Below, one piece after another: positions 32,025 through 39,812 of a DNA stretch of 55,731 bases. The position numbers and the translations under genes are program-made. Position 1 is the first letter of the stretch. Each line of letters starts with the position of its first letter. The stretch is from JBBDMW01 sp040878005 (GTDB taxonomy: Bacteria; Chloroflexota; Dehalococcoidia; Lucifugimonadales; Lucifugimonadaceae), in NCBI GenBank assembly GCA_040878005.1, contig JBBDMW010000057.1:1-55731 (forward strand), given 5' to 3'. The notes under the pieces were generated by a model. The model did not search any database. It was not told the DNA's origin and was given only the letters and a program-made list of their open reading frames with translations.

Positions 32025-33731
32025 ATGCCAACAACTCTTATATTCGGCGTCATAACATTCCTGTTGGTCCTTGGACCGCTGGTCATTCTGCATGAGCTCG
32101 GCCACCTGCTGGTGGCGCGGAAGTTCGGCGTGAAGGTGCTGGAATTCGGGTTCGGCTTCCCGCCCCGGGCGGGCGGGTTCTGGACCGGGCGCACTGAGGT
32201 TTACCTGGCGCCGGACACTCGCTATGACCTCCCGGGCGGCAAACCTGCGCTCGCAGCCGGTGGCGAAACGGATCTCCCTGCGCCAGGCCGCGCCGCCCTT
32301 GCCCCGGGACAGGTCGTGACGATCAGGTCCGTGCAGGCCGAAGACGGAACCCAGCACGCCGTTTCAGTGCGAAGACACGATCGTGAAGATGACCAGGAAG
32401 CGTCGCACGGCGGCTCGCTTGTGGTCGGCAAAATTCGAGAGATCGACGGCGACCGCGTAGTCATTGCTGACATGCTGTGGTCATTCAACTGGTTGCCCAT
32501 TGGCGGCTTCGTCCGGATGGTGGGTGAGGAAGATCCCAACGCAAAGGGCAGCCTGGCCAGCAAGAGCCGGTTCGCCAGGATATCCGTCATGGGTGCGGGC
32601 GCAGCGGTCAACGTCATCATTCCGTTCATTATATTTCCCGCCATTCTCATGATCCCCCAGGACGTGCAGGTTGGCGATGTCGTCATATCGGCAGTGATGC
32701 CCGGATCTCCTGCAGATGAGGCTGGCATAGAGCAGGGTGACCGCATCCTGAGAGTTGACGGCCGTGACATTGAGAACGTTGGCGACTTACAGGAATCGAT
32801 CACTCTCAGGCTTGGTGCTGCCAGTACCTGGGAGATTGAGCGCGGAGTAGCTGATCCGTTTCCACAGCCGGGCGGCCCGGCATATCAGTACACCGGCGAC
32901 ACGGAAACCGTCACGGTGACTCCGAGGTGGAGGCCGCCCCGGCGCGAGGTGGTGGAAGAAGTTGCGGACCCGGCCACACAGATATCGTTGTCTGATGCAC
33001 GGGTCCACGACGCAGGGGTGGGCCTCAATGACCGGCTCCGCGTGGTGGAGAATGTATCCGACACATTGACGGAGATATCACTCGCTGACGCCCGGAGCAT
33101 TGACCCCTCGTTTGAGGCTGGCGACGTCCTGCGCGTCGTTCCAGTTCGCGGCGAGGGACAGGACGAGATTTCACTTGAGGCTGCGCGGCAGTACAACCAG
33201 GCGCTTGGCCTTTACACCTTCCTCCAGGAAGGCGCGGTTGGTGTGCGGATTGGCACTCAGAACATTGAGACAGTCAGCAGGGCATTGCCGCCGTGGGAGG
33301 CCATCCCCACAGGCATCCGCTCAACCGTTGACGTGATATTGCTGACCAGGAACGCCTTCACCGGCGCCATTATCGGCAGTCAGAACCCGCAGTTCGAAGG
33401 CCCGGCCACAGTTGGCCCGGTGGGCATAGGGCAGTTGACCGGTGAGGTTGCAACCACTGACGCACCATTGGCAGCCAAGATCACCACGTTGGCGAGCCTT
33501 GCGGCCGTGCTGAGCTTCAGCCTCGCCATACTGAACATTCTTCCCATACCTGCCCTGGACGGTGGCAGAATACTGTTCGTGGTCATAGAGATAGTGCGCG
33601 GCGGCAAGCGGATATCGCCTGAGCGTGAAGGGCTGGTGCACCTCGTTGGGTTTGTGATCCTGCTCAGCCTGGTCGCCCTGATATCCGTTCAGGACATAAT
33701 GCGCATCTTCCGTGGAGACTCGTTCTTCTAA
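32025..33731 (+). CDS. rseP: Site-2 protease RseP/RasP family, with insertions
   Basis: A 568-residue intramembrane zinc metalloprotease. Zinc motif VILHELGHLLVARKFGV (His23, Glu24, His27) is in the first helix and the third ligand is in NILPIPALDGGRILF (Asp512). A PDZ domain spans about 215-275 (SAVMPGSPADEAGIEQGDRI). Usual members have 350-450 residues. The excess comes from a ~95-residue hydrophilic insert between GFGFPPR (48) and WLPIGGFVRM (156), and from three 31-residue repeats after the PDZ (from 318, 349 and 380, each starting xISLxxAR). The family clips anti-sigma factors and leftover signal peptides. 6 bp after dxr. Confidence 0.92.
   Translation: MPTTLIFGVITFLLVLGPLVILHELGHLLVARKFGVKVLEFGFGFPPRAGGFWTGRTEVYLAPDTRYDLPGGKPALAAGGETDLPAPGRAALAPGQVVTIRSVQAEDGTQHAVSVRRHDREDDQEASHGGSLVVGKIREIDGDRVVIADMLWSFNWLPIGGFVRMVGEEDPNAKGSLASKSRFARISVMGAGAAVNVIIPFIIFPAILMIPQDVQVGDVVISAVMPGSPADEAGIEQGDRILRVDGRDIENVGDLQESITLRLGAASTWEIERGVADPFPQPGGPAYQYTGDTETVTVTPRWRPPRREVVEEVADPATQISLSDARVHDAGVGLNDRLRVVENVSDTLTEISLADARSIDPSFEAGDVLRVVPVRGEGQDEISLEAARQYNQALGLYTFLQEGAVGVRIGTQNIETVSRALPPWEAIPTGIRSTVDVILLTRNAFTGAIIGSQNPQFEGPATVGPVGIGQLTGEVATTDAPLAAKITTLASLAAVLSFSLAILNILPIPALDGGRILFVVIEIVRGGKRISPEREGLVHLVGFVILLSLVALISVQDIMRIFRGDSFF
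32976..33254 (+). repeat. Three 31-residue PDZ-like repeats inside RseP
   Basis: Residues 318-348, 349-379 and 380-410 begin TQISLSDAR, TEISLADAR and DEISLEAAR at an exact 31-residue (93-bp) period. The first two continue with ...GLNDRLRVV and ...EAGDVLRVV, resembling the PDZ core SPADEAGIEQGDRILRV of the same protein. The third copy decays after its first half. Confidence 0.7.
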
Positions 33732-33819
33732 AGATGTAAACATGCGCAAAATTACTGGCAGGTACACTTGGGATTGTCCGCTTGGGCAACATCGCCATGA
33801 TCATTCGGAGTAGCGTGCA

Positions 33820-35031
33820 TTGGTGAAAAGGCGGCCAACCAGGGTTGTGCGGGTGGGCACCGTCCCAGTTGGCGGTGACAACCCGATAGTCGTGCAGTCA
33901 ATGACTGACACTGACACGGCTGACATCGACGCCACCGTGGCGCAATGCAAGCTGTTGGCCGATGCCGGCAGTGAGCTTGTGCGCGTTACGGTCAACAATG
34001 ACGCAGCCGCAAGGGCCGTGCCGGAGGTACGCCGGCGGCTTGATGCGCTTGGCTGCACCGTTCCCATCATCGGGGATTTCCACTTCATTGGGCATCGTCT
34101 CCTTCGCGAGCATCGTGACTGTGCGGAAACCCTTGCAAAGTTCCGTATAAACCCCGGCAACGTAGGTCGCGGCCCGCGGCACGATGAGAACTTCAGGGCG
34201 TTCATCGACGTTGCCCGTGACCTCGGCAAACCGGTTCGCATTGGCGTCAATGCCGGCAGCCTGGACCCGGAGCTACTGGTTCAGAAGATGGACGACAACT
34301 CGCGACGCTCGACCCCTCTTTCAGGTGACGAGGTGGAGCGGGAGGCCCTGGTTGAAAGCGCCATGAGCAGTGCTGAGGCCGCCGTGGATCTTGGATTGCC
34401 AGGGGACCAGATCATAATTTCCTGCAAGGTTTCACGGTTGGGCCAGATGGTGGAGGCATACCGGGAGTTGTCACGACAGTGCGACTTTCCACTGCACCTT
34501 GGCCTCACTGAGGCGGGCATGGGAACGAAGGGCATCGTGGCAACCACCGCTGCCCTGTCAGTGTTGCTCTATGACGGCATAGGAGACACCATCAGGTCCA
34601 GCCTTACGCCTGAGCCGGGAGGCGACCGTGCCCGTGAGGTGAGGCTTTGCCAGGACATTCTCCAGTCGCTTGGCATGCGGTCGTTCCGTCCCGCTGTGAC
34701 GGCCTGCCCCGGCTGTGGACGCACCACCTCTTCCTTATTCAGGGAACTGGCGCAGGATATCCAGGTCCACCTGGACACAAAGTTGCCGGAGTGGAAAGCC
34801 CGGTACCCGGGGGCAGAGGCGCTAAAGGTGGCTGTTATGGGATGCGTCGTCAACGGCCCCGGTGAGTCCAGGGCGGCGGACATCGGCATCTCGCTGCCCG
34901 GGACGGGCGAGACTCCAAGGGCGCCGGTGTTCGTGGACGGACAGCGCTCAACGTTCCTTGAGGGCCCTGACATAGCCGGCAACTTCATAGAGATGGTTGA
35001 AGACTACGTCACCCGCCGGTGGGGCAACTGA
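33820..35031 (+). CDS. ispG: 4-hydroxy-3-methylbut-2-en-1-yl diphosphate synthase
   Basis: A 403-residue MEP-pathway [4Fe-4S] enzyme. It has VVRVGTVPVGGDNPIVVQSM and TDTDTADIDATVAQ at the start, IIGDFHFIGH, KFRINPGNVG, HLGLTEAGMGTKGIVATTAA, and cluster ligands in ACPGCGRT and MGCVVNGPGESRAADIGISL. The bacterial-type length lacks the plant insert. TTG 33820 with GGAG 9 nt upstream; GTG 33823 is also possible. With dxr and uppS in the same run it supplies isoprenoid precursors. Confidence 0.94.
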   Translation: MVKRRPTRVVRVGTVPVGGDNPIVVQSMTDTDTADIDATVAQCKLLADAGSELVRVTVNNDAAARAVPEVRRRLDALGCTVPIIGDFHFIGHRLLREHRDCAETLAKFRINPGNVGRGPRHDENFRAFIDVARDLGKPVRIGVNAGSLDPELLVQKMDDNSRRSTPLSGDEVEREALVESAMSSAEAAVDLGLPGDQIIISCKVSRLGQMVEAYRELSRQCDFPLHLGLTEAGMGTKGIVATTAALSVLLYDGIGDTIRSSLTPEPGGDRAREVRLCQDILQSLGMRSFRPAVTACPGCGRTTSSLFRELAQDIQVHLDTKLPEWKARYPGAEALKVAVMGCVVNGPGESRAADIGISLPGTGETPRAPVFVDGQRSTFLEGPDIAGNFIEMVEDYVTRRWGN

Positions 35032-35206
35032 GGCAGCCACTTTCACCTGACTACGGCCTTTGGAGGCTGTAACCTCTGCATCACACTTGTTCAGTTGCCG
35101 GGGACAAAATTGTCATGGGCGACCGTCAATTCATGGCCGTTGGCCATCGCTGATATACGGCCGCATCCAATTGCCCGGGTACATAGAGAAGGACCTCACC
35201 GCGTAC

Positions 35207-36907
35207 ATGCGCTCTTCAAAGCTATTTGGAAAAACACTTCGCGAAGCACCTGCAGAGGCGGAGACGGCCAGCCACAGCCTCCTTGTGCGGGCGGGATTCA
35301 TCCAGCAGGTTTCGGCTGGCATCTTCAACTACATGCCGCTGGGCTGGCGAAGCATCAACAAGATCCGGCAGATCATGCGTGAGGAGATGGATGACGCTGG
35401 CGGACAGGAAGTGAACATGCCCGTCGTGCAGCCACGGGAGCTGTGGGAGCAAAGCGGGCGCGCGGACACGTTCATACCGCCGCTGGCGCAGTTCAAGGAC
35501 CGCCGCGATCGCATGATGGTTCTTGCGCCCACGCACGAGGAAACCGTGACGTTCATGGCCCGGACCGGGCTTTTCAGCTACCGTGATCTGCCATTCATGC
35601 TCTACCACATCCAGACCAAGTTCCGTGACGAGACCAGGCCGCGTGCCGGCCTTCTGCGAGTGCGTGAGTTCGAAATGAAGGACGCGTACTCCTTCGATGC
35701 CGATGAAGCCGGGCTGGACCGCAGCTTCGACCGGATGGCTGATGCTTACAGGCGCATCTTCCAGCGCTGCGGTGTGAACGCTGTGATGGTTGAGGCTGAC
35801 TCCGGCCCAATAGGCGGGAAGGCATCCAATGAGTTCGTGCTGCTGGCGGAGAGTGGCGAAGACGTCATCCTGATGTGCGACCGCTGCGACTATGCCGCCA
35901 ACATGGAGAAGGCCGCGTTTAAGAAGTCGAAACTCCCTGATGAAGAGCCAGGAGAGGTCGAAGCATTTGAGACGCCGGGCGTGAAGACAATTGATGCGCT
36001 GGCGAAGTTTGCCGGCGTCCCTGCCTCAAAGACGTGCAAGGCCGTCTTCTACAGCGCATCTGGCGAAATCGTGATTGTCTCCATCCGCGGTGATTACGAG
36101 GTCAACGAGACCAAGCTCCGGAATGCCCTCGGGGGCGCAGACGTGAGGCTGGCAACTCCGAATGAAGTGGAGGGTGCCGGTCTGGTGGCGGGTTCAGCTT
36201 CTGCCGTGGGACTCAAGAACGTTCGCAGTGTGGTTGATGATTCCATTGAGCTTGGAGCCAACTTCCTTGCTGGCGCCAACCGGGAGGGGTACCACCTCCG
36301 GAATGTGAACCTGGGCAGGGACTTCAAGGCTGATGTGCTGGCGGACATCGCAGAGGCACAGGACGGGTTCCCCTGTCCATCATGTGACGGTACGCTCAAC
36401 GCGCGCCGGGGCGTGGAGGTAGGCCACATCTTCAAGCTTGGCAGTGTGTACAGCGCCAAGATGGGCGCTGATTTTGTGGGCGAGTCGGGAGAACGCCGTC
36501 CTGCCCTCATGGGATGTTACGGCATTGGCCTTGGGCGGCTTCTGGCTGCTGCAATTGAAGCGAACAATGATGAAAGCGGCATGATCATCCCCCGTGGCAT
36601 TGCACCCTACGAGGTTTATATGGCTGGCTTGAACCTTGAGGATGAGGAGGTTCGAACCGCCGCTGAGCAGTTGTATGCCGCCCTTGGCGAGGCGGGCATC
36701 GAGGTCCTGTTTGATGATCGTGATGAAGCGCCGGGCGTGAAGTTCAAGGATGCGGACTTGATCGGCCTGCCGGTCCGGGTTGTGCTGAGCAAGCGAAGCC
36801 TGAAGAATGGCGGCATTGAGATCAAGCGCAGGACCGAGCCGAAACCGGAGGTGGGCCCGCTTGAGTCAGCAGTCGCTGACATAAAGGCAGCGCTTGACGC
36901 TTCTTAA
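35207..36907 (+). CDS. proS: Prolyl-tRNA synthetase (bacterial type, with editing insert)
   Basis: A 566-residue class II synthetase. Opening SSKLFGKTLREAPAEAETAS, motif 1 region GIFNYMPLGWRSINKIRQIM, motif 2 region MLYHIQTKFRDETRPRAGLL followed by RVREFEMKDAYSFDADEAG, an INS/YbaK-like editing domain between about 225 and 385 (VPASKTCKAVFYSASGEIVI), motif 3 region GCYGIGLGRLLAAAIE and an anticodon-binding end. ATG 35207 matches family starts, and ~50 residues of open frame before it look non-coding. Its TAA shares bases with the stop of the convergent HAD gene (TTAA, 36904-36907). Confidence 0.94.
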   Translation: MRSSKLFGKTLREAPAEAETASHSLLVRAGFIQQVSAGIFNYMPLGWRSINKIRQIMREEMDDAGGQEVNMPVVQPRELWEQSGRADTFIPPLAQFKDRRDRMMVLAPTHEETVTFMARTGLFSYRDLPFMLYHIQTKFRDETRPRAGLLRVREFEMKDAYSFDADEAGLDRSFDRMADAYRRIFQRCGVNAVMVEADSGPIGGKASNEFVLLAESGEDVILMCDRCDYAANMEKAAFKKSKLPDEEPGEVEAFETPGVKTIDALAKFAGVPASKTCKAVFYSASGEIVIVSIRGDYEVNETKLRNALGGADVRLATPNEVEGAGLVAGSASAVGLKNVRSVVDDSIELGANFLAGANREGYHLRNVNLGRDFKADVLADIAEAQDGFPCPSCDGTLNARRGVEVGHIFKLGSVYSAKMGADFVGESGERRPALMGCYGIGLGRLLAAAIEANNDESGMIIPRGIAPYEVYMAGLNLEDEEVRTAAEQLYAALGEAGIEVLFDDRDEAPGVKFKDADLIGLPVRVVLSKRSLKNGGIEIKRRTEPKPEVGPLESAVADIKAALDAS

Positions 36908-37575
36908 GTAGGGGTTGTCTGCTCGCCCGCCCAGGCTTTGACCTCTGAAAGCACGTCGTTGAAGTCGACGAATGGCCTGTAGGGGATGCCAGACTCTTCA
37001 CAGAAGACTGACAGCGACGATCGGGCAACAACGAAGTCGGCCTGCTTTACGACGCACAGATCGGACACACCGTCCCCCACAAATGCCACACGTCGGCCTG
37101 CACGGCGATGTCTCCACACCCGGGCGCACTTGCATAGCCCGGTGTAGTCGCATTGAGCTACGCCTCGCGGGAATTCCATTTGTCCGGCGCCGGACGCGTC
37201 ATAGCCCAGCGTGGGGGAACATACTGGCAGGTCCGGAAGTCCTGCCTCGCGTAGGATGGCGCTGATGTAGAATGACATGCCGTTCGAGGCCACTTCCACC
37301 GGGATGCGGTTTGTCTGTGCGTAGTCAACCAACAGCCGTAATCCGTGGCGCACCCTGGCTATTGACACGGCATAGGCCGTCATCTCGTTCTCGCGTCCCG
37401 GGCGCAGGCCCGACAACTCGTGGCTCCAGTACTCTCGAATGCCCAGGTCTCCGGCGGTGTAGCGTTCGACGTTGTGTTCAAGGTTCTCTGTAGCGAACCT
37501 CTTTATGATTTCGTCGCCGATGTCGCGCTCGGTTACTGTGCCGTCGAAATCCAGGACTATCGCAATGGGACGCAT
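36904..37575 (-). CDS. HAD-superfamily phosphatase (MtnX/SerB-like, HAD-IB)
   Basis: A 223-residue HAD phosphatase: motif I VLDFDGTVTERDIGDEI (Asp9 and Asp11), motif II VEVASNGMSFYISAIL, motif IV VAFVGDGVSDLCVVKQAD. The cap pattern and size resemble MtnX (2-hydroxy-3-keto-5-methylthiopentenyl-1-phosphate phosphatase) and related HAD-IB enzymes. Substrate is not certain. Lone minus-strand gene between proS and nusA; it replaces the position where rimP is normally found, on the opposite strand. Confidence 0.8.
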   Translation of the reverse strand: MRPIAIVLDFDGTVTERDIGDEIIKRFATENLEHNVERYTAGDLGIREYWSHELSGLRPGRENEMTAYAVSIARVRHGLRLLVDYAQTNRIPVEVASNGMSFYISAILREAGLPDLPVCSPTLGYDASGAGQMEFPRGVAQCDYTGLCKCARVWRHRRAGRRVAFVGDGVSDLCVVKQADFVVARSSLSVFCEESGIPYRPFVDFNDVLSEVKAWAGEQTTPT

Positions 37576-37705
37576 GTCAACATTATGTGTTCTCCGCCAC
37601 GACCGTTTGGATCGCTGGCCCTGAGTGTAGGACGGCTGTTGTCAGTAAGAAGGCGCGAAGGATCAGTATAGGCGTATCGCCCAAAGTGCATCTGCACAGC
37701 ATGGT

Positions 37706-37735
37706 TTGCGCCAGTTTGCTGAGAATTGGTATAAT
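37706..37735 (+). promoter_or_regulatory. Promoter of the nusA operon
   Basis: -35 TTGCGC (37706-37711), 18-bp spacer, and TGG-TATAAT with perfect -10 at 37730-37735 and extended TG at 37727-37728. Start expected near 37742, giving a 114-nt leader to the nusA TTG. Confidence 0.7.
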
Positions 37736-37774
37736 TACATCCGAGAAGGCTCACCAAGAGCTGGACTTGTGAGA

Positions 37775-37797
37775 AGTGGGCCCCGCCCACTTTTTTT
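37775..37797 (+). terminator. Intrinsic terminator/attenuator in the nusA leader
   Basis: A perfect 7-bp stem AGTGGGC (37775-37781) / GCCCACT (37785-37791) with a CCC loop is followed by TTTTTTG. It lies downstream of the nusA promoter and 59 bp before the nusA start, so it would cut off the operon unless read through. A leader terminator before nusA allows feedback, because NusA itself strengthens intrinsic termination. Confidence 0.75.
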
Positions 37798-37855
37798 GTT
37801 GAGAGGCCACTTTGATTTCTATGGGCCAATTCGTTTCGGCAGGAAGGACCGGGCA

Positions 37856-39394
37856 TTGAAGAGCGACCTTTTGCTCGCAGTCACCCAACTTGCGGCCGAG
37901 CGGAATCTTCCGCACACCGTAGTGGTATCCGCTGTTGAAGCTGCACTGGCTTCAGCGTACAAACGCGACCCTGCGGCAGGCGGGCAGGACGTAATCGTCG
38001 AAGTTGACTCCGACAATGGCGATGTGACGGTCAAGACCGTCAAGCATGTCGTGGAGGAAGTGGAAGACCACGGCAGTGAAGTGACGGTGGAAGAGGCGCA
38101 GAACCTAAAGAAGGGCGCCCAGGTTGGCGACATCATTGTCACTGGCAGCATTGAGCACAACCCCGGCCGTATCGCTGCGCAGACTGCCAAGCAGGTAGTC
38201 ATGCAGCGCCTGCGGGAGGCTGAGCGCGACCTTGTGTTCGATGAGTATGTGGACAAGGCCGGGGAGGTCTTGACCGCCACCATCCAACGTATTGAGCCGC
38301 GTTACATCACGGTAGACCTGGGCAAGGCGGATGCCATTATGCCGCCTACCGAGCAGTCGCCATTCGAGCGTTACAGGCCCGGCCAACAGCTCAAGTTTTA
38401 CGTGGTGGATGTGGGCAGGACTGTACGCGGTCCTGAAATCATCGTGTCGCGTACTCACCCCGAGCTGCTGAAGCGGTTGTTCGAAGTTGAGGTCCCGGAA
38501 ATATTCAACGGAGTGATCGAGATCAAGGCGATCGCTCGTGAGCCGGGGTCACGGAGCAAGGTTGCAGTTCATTCCAACCAGGCAGGCGTGGACGCCGTTG
38601 GAGCATGCGTCGGCCTGCGTGGAATCCGTATCCAGAACGTGGTTAATGAGCTTCTCGGCGAGAAAATCGATGTCATAGAGTGGGACGAAGACCCCACCAA
38701 GTTCATTTCAAATTCTCTCAGCCCGGCCGTAGTGGACCGGGTTGACCTGGATGCTGAGAATGAGTCAGCGGTGGTCGTGGTGCCGGACAGGCAGCTCTCC
38801 CTGGCAATTGGCCGGGAGGGGCAGAACGCCCGGCTGGCTGCAAAATTGACCAACTGGCGAATTGACATCCAGGGCGCCTCACAGGCAGCGGCTGCTGCGG
38901 CGCCCGCTGAGCCAGCCGCTCAGGTTGAAGAGACGAAAGCAGAAGTCACTGAGGCTGTGGCAGAGGTGGAGACTTCGGCAGTTGGTGAAGAAATTGCCGC
39001 CGCTGCTGAGGCTGAAGTCCGCGCCGTTGCTGAGACCCCGCCCCTGGAACAGCCGGTGGCAAGGGAGACCGACAGCCCGGTCGCTGAGCCGACTGACACT
39101 GACGAGGAGTCGGCAGCTTTGCTGGCCCTGGAAGAGGAGCTAGCTGCCCTTGAGCGGGAAGAGGCTGAGCGCAAGGAAGCTGAGCGCCTTGAGGCTGAGT
39201 CCACCATCGATGTGTCCTCGGATGACCTCTGGCAGGTATCGACCGTAGGAGATCGTGATCGCGAAGAGGATGGCGGCGGCCTCAGGTTTGCTGAGGACAT
39301 CGCCGGTTTCCGCGAACAGGGCGAAGGCCGACGCAGGGGTGGCAGGCGCGGCGGTGCTGGCGGTGGCGCCAAGGGCCGGAACAAGAGGCGCTAA
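37856..39394 (+). CDS. nusA: Transcription termination/antitermination factor NusA with acidic and RG-rich tail
   Basis: A 512-residue NusA. The N-terminal polymerase-binding domain begins KSDLLLAVTQLAAERNLP, followed by S1 (AGEVLTATIQRIEPRYITVD), KH1 (REPGSRSKVAVHSNQAGVDA, VGACVGLRGIRIQNVVNELL) and KH2 (AIGREGQNARLAAKLTNWRI) ending near residue 345. The remaining ~165 residues are an Ala/Glu-rich acidic stretch ending in a basic RRGGRRGGAGGGAKGRNKRR tail. TTG 37856 has AGGAAGGA 7 nt upstream; open frame before it is leader. First gene of nusA-ylxR-infB-rbfA-truB. Confidence 0.93.
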   Translation: MKSDLLLAVTQLAAERNLPHTVVVSAVEAALASAYKRDPAAGGQDVIVEVDSDNGDVTVKTVKHVVEEVEDHGSEVTVEEAQNLKKGAQVGDIIVTGSIEHNPGRIAAQTAKQVVMQRLREAERDLVFDEYVDKAGEVLTATIQRIEPRYITVDLGKADAIMPPTEQSPFERYRPGQQLKFYVVDVGRTVRGPEIIVSRTHPELLKRLFEVEVPEIFNGVIEIKAIAREPGSRSKVAVHSNQAGVDAVGACVGLRGIRIQNVVNELLGEKIDVIEWDEDPTKFISNSLSPAVVDRVDLDAENESAVVVVPDRQLSLAIGREGQNARLAAKLTNWRIDIQGASQAAAAAAPAEPAAQVEETKAEVTEAVAEVETSAVGEEIAAAAEAEVRAVAETPPLEQPVARETDSPVAEPTDTDEESAALLALEEELAALEREEAERKEAERLEAESTIDVSSDDLWQVSTVGDRDREEDGGGLRFAEDIAGFREQGEGRRRGGRRGGAGGGAKGRNKRR

Positions 39395-39456
39395 CAGGGC
39401 GCACGCCGTTTCCAGCGGTAAGCGGAATGAGATGGCAGGCGGTGCAGGGAAGAGTG

Positions 39457-39792
39457 ATGCCGAGAGAGAAGCACGTTCCGGAACGTGCCTGTGTGGTATG
39501 CAGGACCAGGCGGGCCAAGCGTGACCTCACACGCGTTGTTCGAACCCCGGAAGGGGAGGTCGTGATTGACTTCTCCGGCCGTGCCAACGGCAGGGGAGCT
39601 TACCTGTGCTCCGACCCCGCACACTGGGTGGACGCTGTTGAGCGCGGTAAACTGAAGCACGCGCTGAACGTGGCCATCAGTGCAGAGGCGAGACAGGCGC
39701 TCCTGGAGCATGCAGAAATGCTCCGTAGGGAGAGCGCCGCATATATTGATAAGAACAGCAACACGGGCGTTATCGCAGCGTCCGGCAATTAG
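39457..39792 (+). CDS. ylxR: YlxR/RnpM family RNA-binding protein
   Basis: A ~111-residue DUF448 protein: VPERACVVCRTRRAKRDLTR, VVRTPEGEVVIDFSGRANGR followed by GAYLCSD, then a helix with a poly-basic ending region. The core is the usual 90 residues; the last ~25 are an extra helix and polar tail. YlxR homologues bind RNase P RNA and nucleic acids and nearly always lie between nusA and infB, as here. ATG 39457 is preferred (GGGAAG 6-7 nt upstream); ATG 39427 is also in frame. Confidence 0.85.
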   Translation: MPREKHVPERACVVCRTRRAKRDLTRVVRTPEGEVVIDFSGRANGRGAYLCSDPAHWVDAVERGKLKHALNVAISAEARQALLEHAEMLRRESAAYIDKNSNTGVIAASGN

Positions 39793-39812
39793 AGTAAGCG
39801 AAAGCAGGGACA

